Assembly (NCBI GenBank): GCA_005405945.1
Contig: BJHW01000001.1
Coordinates: 3,410,001-3,474,000 of the forward strand
DNA length: 64,000 nucleotides
Direction: 5' to 3'
DNA from: Streptomyces violaceusniger
GTDB lineage: Bacteria > Actinomycetota > Actinomycetes > Streptomycetales > Streptomycetaceae
A program made the position numbers and the translations under genes. This document shows, one piece after another, positions 1 through 8,100 of the stretch; within the stretch, counting starts at the first letter, position 1, and the number at the start of each line of letters is the position of its first letter. Under the pieces are notes generated by a model. That model was not told the DNA's origin and did no database searches. It saw only the letters and a program-made list of their open reading frames with translations.

Positions 1-8
1 GCCGGACG

Positions 9-1400
9 ATGAGCGCGAAGCCCCATGAGATCGTCGAGCGCGCCCTGGAGCTGTCCCGCGCGGACGGCTGTGTGGTGATCGCCAACGAGACCTCGACGGC
101 CAATCTGCGCTGGGCGGGCAACGCCCTGACGACCAACGGCGTCACCCGCGGCCGCACCCTGACCGTCGTGGCCACCGTGAACGGCGGGCAGGGCACCGCC
201 TCGGGCGTGGTGTCCCGGTCCGCGGTCACCGCCGAGGAGCTGGAGCCGCTGGTCCGGGCCGCCGAGGCGGCGGCGCGGGCGGCGGAGCCGGCCGAGGACG
301 CCCAGCCACTGGTGGAGCGGGATCCGGGCGCGGCGGTCTCCCCCGGCTTCACCGACTCCCCGCGGTGACCTCCTCCGAGGTGTTCGCCGGCTTCGCCCCC
401 GCCCTCGGCGAGTCCTTCGCCCGGGCCCGCGCGGGCGGCCGGGAGCTGTACGGATTCGCCCATCATGAGCTGGTCTCCAGCTATCTCGGCAGCTCCACCG
501 GGCTGCGGCTGCGCCATGACCAGCCCACCGGCACGCTGGAGGTCAACGCCAAGTCCCCGGACCGTACGCGTTCGGCCTGGGCCGGGCGGGCCACCCGGGA
601 CTTCACCGATGTGGACCCGGCCGCGATCGACGCCGAGCTCGCCCAGCGGCTCGCCTGGGCCGAGCGCAGGGTCGAGCTGCCGGCCGGCCGCTACGAGACG
701 CTGCTGCCCCGAGCGCCGTGGCCGATCTGCTGATCGACCAACTGTGGTCGTCCTCGGCCCGGGACGCGTCGGAGGGCCGTACGGTCTTCAGCAAGCCGGG
801 CGGTGGCACCCGGGTCGGCGAGAAGCTGTCCGAGCTGCCCTTCACGCTGCGCAGCGACCCGGCCGAGCCGGGTCTCGAGACGGCGCCGTTCGTGATCGCG
901 CACTCCTCCGGGGACGACGCGTCGGTCTTCGACAACGGTCTGCCGCTGTCCGCCACCGACTGGATCCGCGACGGGGTGCTCCAGCAGCTGATCACCACCC
1001 GGCACACCTCCGCCCTCACCGGGCTGCCGCTCGCCCCGCGATCGACAACCTCATCGCGGACGCGGGCGGCACCCGCTCGCTGGAGGAGATGGTCGCGTCG
1101 ACCGAGCGCGGGCTGCTGCTGACCTGCCTGTGGTACATCCGGGAGGTCGACCCGGCCACGCTGCTGCTCACCGGGCTGACCAGGGACGGCGTCTATCTCG
1201 TGGAGAACGGCGAGGTGGTCGGCGAGGTGAACAACTTCCGGTTCAACGAGTCGCCGGTGGATCTGCTCGCCCGCGCCACCGAGGCGGGCCGCACCGAGCG
1301 GACGCTGGCGCGGGAGTGGAGCGACTACTTCAACCGCGCCGCGGTGCCGCCGCTGCGCATTCCGGACTTCAACATGAGCTCGGTCAGCAAGGGGGTGTGA
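9..1400 (+). CDS. tldE: TldE/PmbA-family metalloprotease subunit (three single-base frameshifts)
   Basis: TldE (PmbA) forms a heterodimeric Zn protease with TldD that trims peptides in the cytoplasm. The reading passes through three frames. It opens with [20 protein letters not shown], breaks at a C4 run (358-361), again at C4 707-710 and again at C4 1034-1037. Adding one C at each run gives one continuous protein of about 464 residues, normal for the family. The joined text includes [24 protein letters not shown] and [14 protein letters not shown], and it ends in [14 protein letters not shown] and [10 protein letters not shown], typical of the TldE C-terminus. TldD would be expected just left of the window, since the ATG lies at the very edge. 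Repair at identical C4 runs argues for sequencing error over decay. The family call is firm; intactness is inferred. Confidence 0.85.
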
Positions 1401-1494
1401 GGAGCCGAATAGACTGGTCCACGCCCATCCGAAGCGACCGTTTCGAATCCATCCACATCCATCCATATCCGTTTCGTCTATCACCAGGAACGCC

Positions 1495-2910
1495 ATGACA
1501 CGCCTCGGCGAATCCGTCGCCCGCGCCAGCGAGCTCCTCACCCAGGACCTCTCCTCCGACAAGACCGTCGAGCGGCTGCTCGAGGAGACGGGCTCGCGGC
1601 GCTATATCGACCTGACGGACCTCTCGCCGACGGAGCAGGCCGAGCTGATCGCGTCCCGTACGGTCGAGATCCTGCCCGGCGTGGCGGAGCTGGCCAAGCG
1701 GATCGAGGAACGCCGCGGTGCCGGCCAGGGCCTGGCGATCAAGCTGGGCATCGACCCGACGGCCGCCGATGTGCACCTCGGCCATGTGGTGCCGATGATC
1801 ATCCTCAACCGCTTCCAGCGCATGGGGCATGACGTCACGCTGCTGATCGGCGACTTCACGGCCAAGATCGGCGACCCGTCGGGCCGTACGGCGGAGCGCC
1901 CGCCGCTGACCGACGAGGACATCGCCCGGAACCTCGCGGGCTACCAGGACCAGGTCCGGCCGTTCTTCGACTTCGAGAAGGTCAACTTCCGGCAGAACAG
2001 CGAGTGGCTGGCGCCGTACACCTTCCCGGAGCTGCTGGGGCTGCTCTCCCAGGTGCCGGTCTCCCAGCTGCTGCAGCGCGAGGACTTCCGCAACCGGCTG
2101 GCCGCCGGCTCCGGGCTGACCATGTCCGAGCTGCTCTACCCGATCGCGCAGGCCCTCGACTCGGTGGCCCTGGAGTGCGATGTGGAGCTGGGCGGCGCGG
2201 ATCAGCTGCTCAATCTGCAGATGGGCCGCAAGCTGATGGAGCTGCGCGGTCAGCGGCCGCAGCTGGTGGTCACGATGCCGCTGATCGAGGGCACGGACGG
2301 CACCGGCGCCAAGATGTCCAAGTCCAAGGGCAACTACGTGGCGCTCTCCGCGACCGCCGACGACGTCTTCGGCAAGATCATGTCGATTCCGGACCGGCTG
2401 ATGAAGCCGTACCTGGAGGCATGGACCGAGTGGACGGACGCGGAGATCGCCACCGCGATCGCCCGGGTCGAGGAGCGGTCACTGCACCCGATGGATCTGA
2501 AGAAGGTCCTGGCGGGCGAGGTCGTGGCGGCGCTGTACGGCCTCGAGAAGGCGATGGCGGCCCGTGCGGGCTTCGTCGCCCAGTTCTCCAAGAAGAGCTT
2601 CACCGACGTCGAGACGCCCGTGGTCGACGCCGGGGAGCACGGCACCGAGTCCATCGCGACCGTGCTGAGCAAGGTGCTGGAGTTCCAGCCCAGCGCCTCG
2701 GCCGCCCGCCGGGTCGCCAAGCAGAACGGTCTGCGGCTGGTGATCGAGACCGACGGCGGCCAGGAGTCGGTGGTGCTGCCCGAGGCCCAGGCGGTGCGCC
2801 CGCTGGCCGAGGTGGTCGCGGAGACGCTGGCGTCCGCCGGGCTCACGGGGGCCTCCGGCGCGGTCTACCTCAAGGCCGGGCGGAAGATCGCCCAGGTGCG
2901 CGGGGTGTAG
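1495..2910 (+). CDS. tyrS: Tyrosyl-tRNA synthetase
   Basis: Charges tRNA-Tyr with tyrosine in the cytoplasm (class Ic synthetase). The 471-residue protein carries the ATP-binding HIGH-type motif HLGH at residues 94-97 and the KMSKS loop at 273-277. A C-terminal S4-like RNA-binding segment covers about residues 400-465 (SAARRVAKQNGLRLV). The stretch GIDPTAADVHLGHVVP followed by LLIGDFTAKIGDPSGRT resembles the TyrZ-type subgroup more than classical E. coli TyrS. The ATG at 1495 is preceded by an AGGA ribosome site. It stands alone between tldE and a strong hairpin at 2951-2991. Identification is very secure; the subgroup assignment is from motif memory. Confidence 0.97.
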   Translation: MTRLGESVARASELLTQDLSSDKTVERLLEETGSRRYIDLTDLSPTEQAELIASRTVEILPGVAELAKRIEERRGAGQGLAIKLGIDPTAADVHLGHVVPMIILNRFQRMGHDVTLLIGDFTAKIGDPSGRTAERPPLTDEDIARNLAGYQDQVRPFFDFEKVNFRQNSEWLAPYTFPELLGLLSQVPVSQLLQREDFRNRLAAGSGLTMSELLYPIAQALDSVALECDVELGGADQLLNLQMGRKLMELRGQRPQLVVTMPLIEGTDGTGAKMSKSKGNYVALSATADDVFGKIMSIPDRLMKPYLEAWTEWTDAEIATAIARVEERSLHPMDLKKVLAGEVVAALYGLEKAMAARAGFVAQFSKKSFTDVETPVVDAGEHGTESIATVLSKVLEFQPSASAARRVAKQNGLRLVIETDGGQESVVLPEAQAVRPLAEVVAETLASAGLTGASGAVYLKAGRKIAQVRGV

Positions 2911-2950
2911 TCCGCCCGCCTCACCACAGGCCCCACAACCGCACACGAAA

Positions 2951-2991
2951 GCGGCGGCCGGTGCGCGTCCACCACGCGCACCGGCCGCCGC
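2951..2991. terminator. Strong GC hairpin between convergent tyrS and GlsB-like gene
   Basis: A perfect 18-bp stem (2951-2968 paired with 2974-2991) closes a 5-nt loop CCACC. It lies 40 nt after the tyrS stop and before the stop of the opposing small membrane gene. It would serve both directions. It has no T tract, which is common for Streptomyces terminators. Confidence 0.75.
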
Positions 2992-3032
2992 CGTCGTACC
3001 AGCCGTCGTACCGGCCGCCGTCGTCGCGCCCC

Positions 3033-3316
3033 TCAGGTCACACTACGTCTGCGTCCGCCACTCCGGATCGAGTGCCACAGCGGAGTGCCCAGGGCGACGA
3101 TCAGCACGGCCCCGCCAGCTGGAGCAGATGCCGGATCCAGTCGAAGCCCTCGGTGTGCCTGACCCCGATCCAGCCGGCCACCGCATTGCCCAGCATGCCG
3201 CCGAGGATGCCGTAGACGCAGGTCAGCCAGAGCGGAATGGCCTGTTTGCCGGGCAGGATCGCCCTGGCGATCACACCCAGGATCAGGCCCACGACGATCG
3301 CCCATAGCCAGTTCAT
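3033..3316 (-). CDS. GlsB/YeaQ/YmgE-family small membrane protein (one frameshift)
   Basis: Small integral membrane protein of the stress-associated GlsB/YeaQ/YmgE family, about 94 residues when read through. It starts MNWLWAIVVGLILGVIARAI and continues GILGGMLGNAVAGWIGV, the glycine-rich helices typical of the family. As given, the frame stops early after HLLQLAGPC. Adding one base at the C4 run 3110-3113 (G4 on the coding strand) restores LAGAVLIVALGTPLWHSIRSG and a stop at 3033, giving the usual family length with a third membrane helix. In the family this protein is linked to general and envelope stress; no substrate is known. It is convergent with tyrS. Confidence 0.75.
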
Positions 3317-3529
3317 GTCGCCTCCCTGACACGCGGCGAGGGGATGCACATCCCTTCCAGTGTTCGGCCACTTCGAGTACGGCGCACGCCGGAGGCCCGG
3401 TACACACGTCGGCGCACCCGGGGACGGCACCCATCAGGGTGCCCCGGTCTCGAACCGAGGGCAGACGCGGCGTAACGTTGAGTACGTTCCAGAGCGGGGG
3501 AAGCCCGCTCGGCGATCAGGTGGTGGAAC

Positions 3530-3922
3530 GTGATGCGGAAGCACGGCGATACGGAGGTCTTCCGGATCACCGGAGCGCGGCAGGGGCTGGCCGAGGACGT
3601 ACGCGGCCGGCAGCGCCGCTATGTGATCTCGATGTCGGTCCGGACCGTCGCGGTCGTGCTGGCGGCGGTGTTGTGGAACGTGGAGCGCCATGTGGCCATC
3701 GTGGCGCTGGTACTCGGCGCGGTGCTGCCCTACATCGCGGTCGTGATAGCCAACGCGGGCCGGGAGAACGCCACTTCGCTGCCCACCACCTTCATCCCGA
3801 CCCCACCCCGTCCGATGCTGATCGCCGGGCGCGGAGAGGAGCCGGGCGATCCCCGAGGGGCGGAATCCGTCCCGGAGGACGTCGGACATATCAGCGAGCC
3901 TGGACGCGGTGAGCGTGGCTGA
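3530..3922 (+). CDS. DUF3099-like small membrane protein
   Basis: A 130-residue protein with two hydrophobic helices (about residues 32-48, SVRTVAVVLAAVLW, and 55-75, VAIVALVLGAVLPYIAVVIA). A basic N-terminal domain precedes them and a Pro/Gly-rich cytoplasmic tail follows. This resembles the actinobacterial DUF3099 family, whose function is unknown. The start is GTG 3530 or the adjacent ATG 3533, behind a GGTGG purine stretch. It stands alone, divergent from the GlsB-like gene. No catalytic residues are evident. Confidence 0.7.
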   Translation: MMRKHGDTEVFRITGARQGLAEDVRGRQRRYVISMSVRTVAVVLAAVLWNVERHVAIVALVLGAVLPYIAVVIANAGRENATSLPTTFIPTPPRPMLIAGRGEEPGDPRGAESVPEDVGHISEPGRGERG

Positions 3923-4044
3923 CCTGCCGCGTTTCCGTAAGCTCAAGAAAACCTCAGATCAATAGTGCGGTACCGGTGCACCGGGCCCCATCCCTCGTGA
4001 CATACTGCGTACGCGCTCCGCATCCCCCGTCGGAGCGACGGACC

Positions 4045-4079
4045 GACGCCGGGCGGCTCCCCCGTGGCTGCCCGGCGTC
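4045..4079. terminator. Hairpin downstream of DUF3099-like gene
   Basis: A 10-bp stem GACGCCGGGC (4045-4054) pairs with GCCCGGCGTC (4070-4079) around a 15-nt loop. It lies between the DUF3099-like gene and the next small gene, so it probably ends the former. There is no T tract. Confidence 0.5.
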
Positions 4080-4114
4080 GCCATGTCCGGCGCGCTTTTC
4101 GTAGAGTCTGCGGT

Positions 4115-4354
4115 GTGAACACCCGCGAAACCGCCGCCGAGACCGACACCGTGATCTGCTCCGCCAAGGGCTGCCACGCCCCCGCTGTATGGGTGCTGGC
4201 CTGGAACAACCCCAAGATCCACACTCCCGAGCGGCGCAAGACCTGGCTCGCCTGCGAGGAACACCGCGCATATCTCTCGGAGTTCCTCGGAGTGCGGGGC
4301 TTCCTCAAGGACGTGGTGCCGCTGGAGGAATGGTCGGCCGCCGAAGACCAGTGA
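4115..4354 (+). CDS. Small Cys/His-containing protein of unknown function
   Basis: A 79-residue soluble protein starting [11 protein letters not shown]. It contains [14 protein letters not shown] and, about 25 residues later, CEEH, so two Cys and one His face another Cys and His. This is a plausible zinc-binding knuckle. I do not recognise a named family. The GTG at 4115 has no ribosome site, but a -10-like TAGAGT lies at 4102-4107, so the transcript is probably leaderless, as is common in Streptomyces. Its TGA (4352-4354) directly abuts the inferred moaA stop (4355-4357) on the other strand, so the two genes converge with no spacer. Confidence 0.7.
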   Translation: MNTRETAAETDTVICSAKGCHAPAVWVLAWNNPKIHTPERRKTWLACEEHRAYLSEFLGVRGFLKDVVPLEEWSAAEDQ

Positions 4355-5342
4355 TCAGCCCCGATCGCCGACATCGGCCGGTCCGGCTGGAGGAACGACG
4401 GGTCATCGAGCCCGGATCCGGCCTTCTTGCCCCACATCGCCAGCCGCCACAGCCGGGCGATCTCCTCGTCCGGGGCGCCGGAGCGCAGCGCTCCGCGCAG
4501 ATCGGACTCCTCGCGCGCGAAGAGGCAGGTGCGCACCTGCCCGTCGGCGGTCAGCCGGGTGCGGTCGCAGGCGCGGCAGAACGGGCGGGTGACCGAGGCG
4601 ATGACGCCGACCCGGGCCGGGCCGCCGTCGACCAGCCAGCGCTCGGCGGGCGCGGAGCCGCGCTCCTCCTCGCCCTCGGGGTGAGGGTGAAGCGGGTGCG
4701 CAGACTGGCCAGGATGTCCCCCGCGGTGATCATGCCGTCGCGCTTCCAGCCGTGCTGGGCGTCGAGCGGCATCTGCTCGATGAAGCGCAGCTCATAGCCG
4801 TTTTCCACGGCCCAGGCGAGCAGGTCGGGCGCCTCGTCGTCGTTGAGCCCGGGCATCAGCACGGCGTTGACCTTCACCGGCGTGAGCCCGGCGGTGCGCG
4901 CCGCGTCGAGGCCGCGCAGCACATCGCCATGGCGCTTGCGCCGGGTCATGGTCTGGAAGACCTCGGGGCGCAGGGTGTCGAGCGAGACATTGACCCGGTC
5001 CAGGCCCGCGTCGCGCAGGGCCTGGGCGGTGCGCTCCAGCCCGATGCCGTTGGTGGTGAGCGACATCCGGGGACGCGGGTCGAGGGCGGCGCAGCGCTCC
5101 ACGATGCCGACCAGACCGGGGCGCAGCAGTGGCTCACCGCCGGTGAAGCGGACCTCGGTGACCCCGAGCTCGGTGACGGCGATCCCGATCAGCCGGACTA
5201 TCTCGTCGTCGGTGAGCAGATCCGGTTTGGCGAGCCACTGCAGGCCTTCTTCCGGCATGCAGTAGGTGCAGCGCAGATTGCAGCGGTCGGTCAGGGAGAC
5301 ACGCAGGTCGGTGGCTACGCGACCATAGGTGTCGATCAACAT
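4355..5342 (-). CDS. moaA: GTP 3',8-cyclase MoaA (two single-base frameshifts)
   Basis: Radical-SAM enzyme that converts GTP to 3',8-cyclo-GTP, the first step of molybdenum cofactor synthesis. The N-terminal half is clear: [19 protein letters not shown] carries the CxxxCxxC [4Fe-4S]/SAM motif, followed by [12 protein letters not shown]. The frame breaks at a G4 run on the plus strand (4678-4681). Adding one base there restores the C-terminal cluster region [17 protein letters not shown] and the end [11 protein letters not shown] second missing base in the C4 run 4359-4362 restores the conserved final GG followed by TGA. The repaired length is about 329 residues, exactly usual for MoaA. Monocistronic here. 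Confidence 0.9.
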
Positions 5343-5444
5343 GGTGGCGGCCCCTCCACGGTTGGCGTGCGTGCACTGCTCAATTGTCTCGCAGCGTACG
5401 TGACGGGTGTGACATGGAGGGACCGCGCGGGTGGGAATGGCCGG

Positions 5445-7064
5445 TCAGTGGGCTCCGTGCCCGGTGAGCGAGCGCACCTCCAGCTCGGCGTACTTCTCCT
5501 TGTCGGGCTGTTCCTTGGAGACGATGGTGCCCAGCCAGCCGAGCAGGAAGCCGAGCGGGATGGAGATCAGTCCGGGGTTCTCCAGCGGGAACCAGTGGAA
5601 GTCCACGTCCGGGAACATTGAGGTCTCCTTGCCCGAGACGACGGGCGAGAAGAGCACCAGGAAGACCGAGGAGATCAGTCCGCCGTAGATGGACCAGAGC
5701 GCGCCCTGGGTGGTGAACCGCTTCCAGAACAGGCTGTAGAGGATGGTCGGGAGGTTGGCGGAGGCGGCGACCGCGAAGGCGAGTGCCACGAGTCCGGCGA
5801 CGTTGAGATCTCGTGCGAAGACGCCGAGGACGACGGCGACGGTGCCGATGCCGACGGTGGCCCAGCGCGCCGCCGAGATCTCCTCCTCCTGGGTCGCCTT
5901 GCCCTTGCGGATGACGTTGGCGTACAGGTCGTGGGCGAAGGACGACGAGGAGGCGAGGGTGAGCCCGGCGACCACGGCGAGGATCGTCGCGAACGCCACC
6001 GCGGAGATCACCGCGAGCAGGATGGCGCCGCCCGTGGAGTCCGGTCCGCCGCCGATCTCCTCGGCGAGCAGTGGTGCGGCGGTGTTGCCCGACTTGTTGG
6101 AGGCGATGATGTCGTCGTGCTTGAGCAGCGCGGCGGCGCCGAAGCCCAGCGCGATGGTCATCAGGTAGAAGAGGCCGATGATGCCGATGGCCCAGTTGAC
6201 CGAGTTACGGGCGGCCCGGGCGGTGGGCACGGTGTAGAAGCGGATGAGGATGTGGGGCAGGCCGGCGGTGCCCAGGACCAGGGCGATGCCGAGCGAGATG
6301 AAGTCCAGCTTGGTGGTGGCGTTGACCCCGTACTTCAGCCCCGGCTCCAGGAAGGACTCCCCGATGCCGCTGTTCTTGGCCGCCTCGCCCAGCAGGTCGG
6401 AGATGTTGAAGTTGAACTTCAGCAGCACCAGGAAGGTGATCAGCAGCGTGCCCGCGATCAGCAGCACGGCCTTGACCATCTGCACCCAGGTGGTGCCCTT
6501 CATGCCGCCGATGGTGACGTAGAGGATCATCACGACGCCGACGAGGACGACGATGAGGATCTTCCCGGCCTCGCTGGTGATGCCCAGCAGCAGGGAGACC
6601 AGCACCCCCGCGCCCGCCATCTGCGCCAGCAGGTAGAAGATCGACACGACGATGGTGGAGACGCCGGCGGCGGTGCGGACCGGGCGCTGGCGCATCCGGT
6701 AGGCGAGCACGTCGCCCATCGTGTAGCGGCCGGAGTTCCGCAGCGGCTCGGCGACCAGCAGCAGGGCGACCAGCCAGGCGACGAGGAAGCCGATCGAGTA
6801 CAGGAAGCCGTCGTAGCCGGCGAGCGCGATGGCGCCGGCGATGCCGAGGAAGGACGCGGCGGACATGTAGTCGCCGGAGATGGCCAGGCCGTTCTGGAAG
6901 CCGGTGAACTGGCGGCCGCCGGCGTAGAAGTCGGTGGCGTCCTTGGTCTGCCGGCCCGCCCAGACGGTGATGGCCAGGGTCGCCAGGACGAAGACCGCGA
7001 AGAGCGTGACGATCAGTGGCCGGTTGTCCGAGGCGCTCTCGGCCGCGAGCAGTTGGGGATTCAT
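5445..7064 (-). CDS. actP: Cation/acetate symporter ActP (sodium:solute symporter family)
   Basis: Takes up acetate and related short monocarboxylates with sodium across the plasma membrane. The 539-residue protein starts MNPQLLAAESASDNRPLIVT and has about thirteen hydrophobic helices. Family signatures are WAGRQTKDATDFYAGGRQ, SGDYMSAASFLGIAGAIAL and GTAGLPHILIRFYTVP, followed by ASSSSFAHDLYANVI. The ATG overlaps the stop of the upstream DUF485 gene (ATGA at 7061-7064), the standard actP-DUF485 arrangement. The C-terminus ends EVRSLTGHGAH. Identification is secure. Confidence 0.95.
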   Translation of the reverse strand: MNPQLLAAESASDNRPLIVTLFAVFVLATLAITVWAGRQTKDATDFYAGGRQFTGFQNGLAISGDYMSAASFLGIAGAIALAGYDGFLYSIGFLVAWLVALLLVAEPLRNSGRYTMGDVLAYRMRQRPVRTAAGVSTIVVSIFYLLAQMAGAGVLVSLLLGITSEAGKILIVVLVGVVMILYVTIGGMKGTTWVQMVKAVLLIAGTLLITFLVLLKFNFNISDLLGEAAKNSGIGESFLEPGLKYGVNATTKLDFISLGIALVLGTAGLPHILIRFYTVPTARAARNSVNWAIGIIGLFYLMTIALGFGAAALLKHDDIIASNKSGNTAAPLLAEEIGGGPDSTGGAILLAVISAVAFATILAVVAGLTLASSSSFAHDLYANVIRKGKATQEEEISAARWATVGIGTVAVVLGVFARDLNVAGLVALAFAVAASANLPTILYSLFWKRFTTQGALWSIYGGLISSVFLVLFSPVVSGKETSMFPDVDFHWFPLENPGLISIPLGFLLGWLGTIVSKEQPDKEKYAELEVRSLTGHGAH

Positions 7065-7417
7065 GAGCGCTCCTCCAGACGGGACTTGATGGCCTGGGCG
7101 CGCGGGTCCAGCTTGGCGGCGGCGTGCCGGGAGTACCACCAGGCGATGAGGAAGGTGGTCAGGAACTGGGCCAGCCCGAACACCAGGGCCACGTTGATGT
7201 GGCCCACGACCTTGGTGCCCATGAAGCCGTCCGCGTAGTTGGACAGCAGCACGTAGAGCAGGTACCAGCTGACGAACGCGATGGTGAGCGGAAAGGCGAA
7301 CGAGCGGTGGGCACCGCGCAGTTCGCCGAACTCCGCGCTCGCTTGCACCTCGGCGTAGGCAGAACGGTCAAGTTGCCGCTGATCGTCGGGGCGATCGTTG
7401 GCCGGTGCGGTATCCAC
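7061..7417 (-). CDS. DUF485 membrane protein, partner of ActP
   Basis: A 118-residue protein with a soluble N-terminus (VDTAPANDRPDDQRQLDRSA) and two membrane helices (FPLTIAFVSWYLLYVLLSNY and INVALVFGLAQFLTTFLIAWW). This is the hallmark of the DUF485/YjcH family that is co-transcribed with acetate permeases. GTG at 7417 sits behind an AGGAGA ribosome site. It overlaps actP by the ATGA at 7061-7064, so translation is coupled. It probably assists ActP assembly or activity; the exact role is unknown. Confidence 0.88.
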   Translation of the reverse strand: MDTAPANDRPDDQRQLDRSAYAEVQASAEFGELRGAHRSFAFPLTIAFVSWYLLYVLLSNYADGFMGTKVVGHINVALVFGLAQFLTTFLIAWWYSRHAAAKLDPRAQAIKSRLEERS

Positions 7418-7463
7418 GGTCTCTCCTGGTGAGTGGGTCCGACGGGAACGAATGGGGCGGCGA

Positions 7464-7477
7464 GTGATCCGGATCAC
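7464..7477. promoter_or_regulatory. Perfect 14-bp palindrome upstream of the DUF485-actP operon
   Basis: GTGATCCGGATCAC is a perfect inverted repeat lying 47-60 bp before the GTG of the DUF485 gene. The GTG-N8-CAC layout recalls a CRP/FNR-family half-site pair, which would suit carbon-source control of acetate uptake. Position and symmetry are seen; the regulator is a guess. Confidence 0.4.
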
Positions 7478-7880
7478 GCATGGTAGGTCGGCGCGGACCC
7501 CGTACGACAGGGGCCGGTTGATTGAAAGACGGATAAGAATTCGGAGGAGGGATCGGCTCCGGGTACTGTGGCGGGTTTTCTTCCGGAATGCATTGATGTC
7601 CGACCTTGATCAGCGATAGCTTCCATCGTCATGTACCCGCCCAGCCGCGGAGGGCGTTCGGGCGGCCCGTACGGATGAAGTGGAGATCCCATGGCTCATC
7701 TGAGATCGGCACCTCCAAGACCCGGACGGCGGGCCTTTGACGGTCCGTCGGCTTCGCACCACCCCCTCACCACTCCCCGCCGCCTCTACCCCGGTCCCGC
7801 GGCGTCCCGGGGCATCGAGGCGGCGCGCGGGATCCGCGCCACGAGGGCGCGCACATTCGCTTGTGCGGATGACCCCGGCC

Positions 7881-7934
7881 GGACCACCGCCGTTGACACG
7901 GCCCGCTGGACCGCCGCCGTTGACACGGCCCGCT
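7881..7934. repeat. 27-bp tandem duplication containing TTGACA
   Basis: Two head-to-tail 27-bp copies differ by one base (GGACCACC versus GGACCGCC at the start). Each carries TTGACACGGCCCGCT. TTGACA matches a -35 hexamer, but neither copy has a TANNNT element 17-19 bp downstream, so promoter function is not supported. Confidence 0.7.
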
Positions 7935-8100
7935 GGGCCGCCGCCCGCGCCCGGGGGCTCCGCGTCCCCGAGTGGCGCGCTGAGCGCGCGTCCGCGCCCC
8001 CGGTCCGGAACGCTGACGATCCAGCCCGATCCAGCCCGGTCCGCCCGCCCAGAGCCTTCCCGTCCACCTCGAGAGAACCGCCGAGAGAACCGGAGTACCC

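Larger units (their letters stand above)
7418..8100. other. Gene-poor intergenic region between actP operon and secreted protease
   Basis: It holds the palindrome at 7464-7477 and the probable promoter of the actP operon. A 27-bp tandem duplication (7881-7907 and 7908-7934, one mismatch) has each copy containing TTGACA. An open frame from 7691 (MAHLRSAPPRPGRR) has poor third-position GC and Arg/Pro-rich text, so I do not call it a gene. The protease start at 8101 has a weak purine-rich site (GAGAACCGGAG). Confidence 0.5.

Noticed and set aside
9..1400. tldE as a decaying pseudogene
   Set aside because: Three breaks each repaired by one C in a C4 run, with unchanged protein text elsewhere, match the window-wide error pattern.
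1401..1494. T-box leader for tyrS
   Set aside because: The 94-bp gap is too short and lacks the T-box sequence and terminator.
5931..7238. A 435-codon plus-strand frame across actP
   Set aside because: Antisense of a well-supported transporter; the text is Gly/Asp/His-rich shadow.
7893..7925. Duplicated -35 promoter for the protease
   Set aside because: Neither TTGACA has a TANNNT element 17-19 bp downstream.
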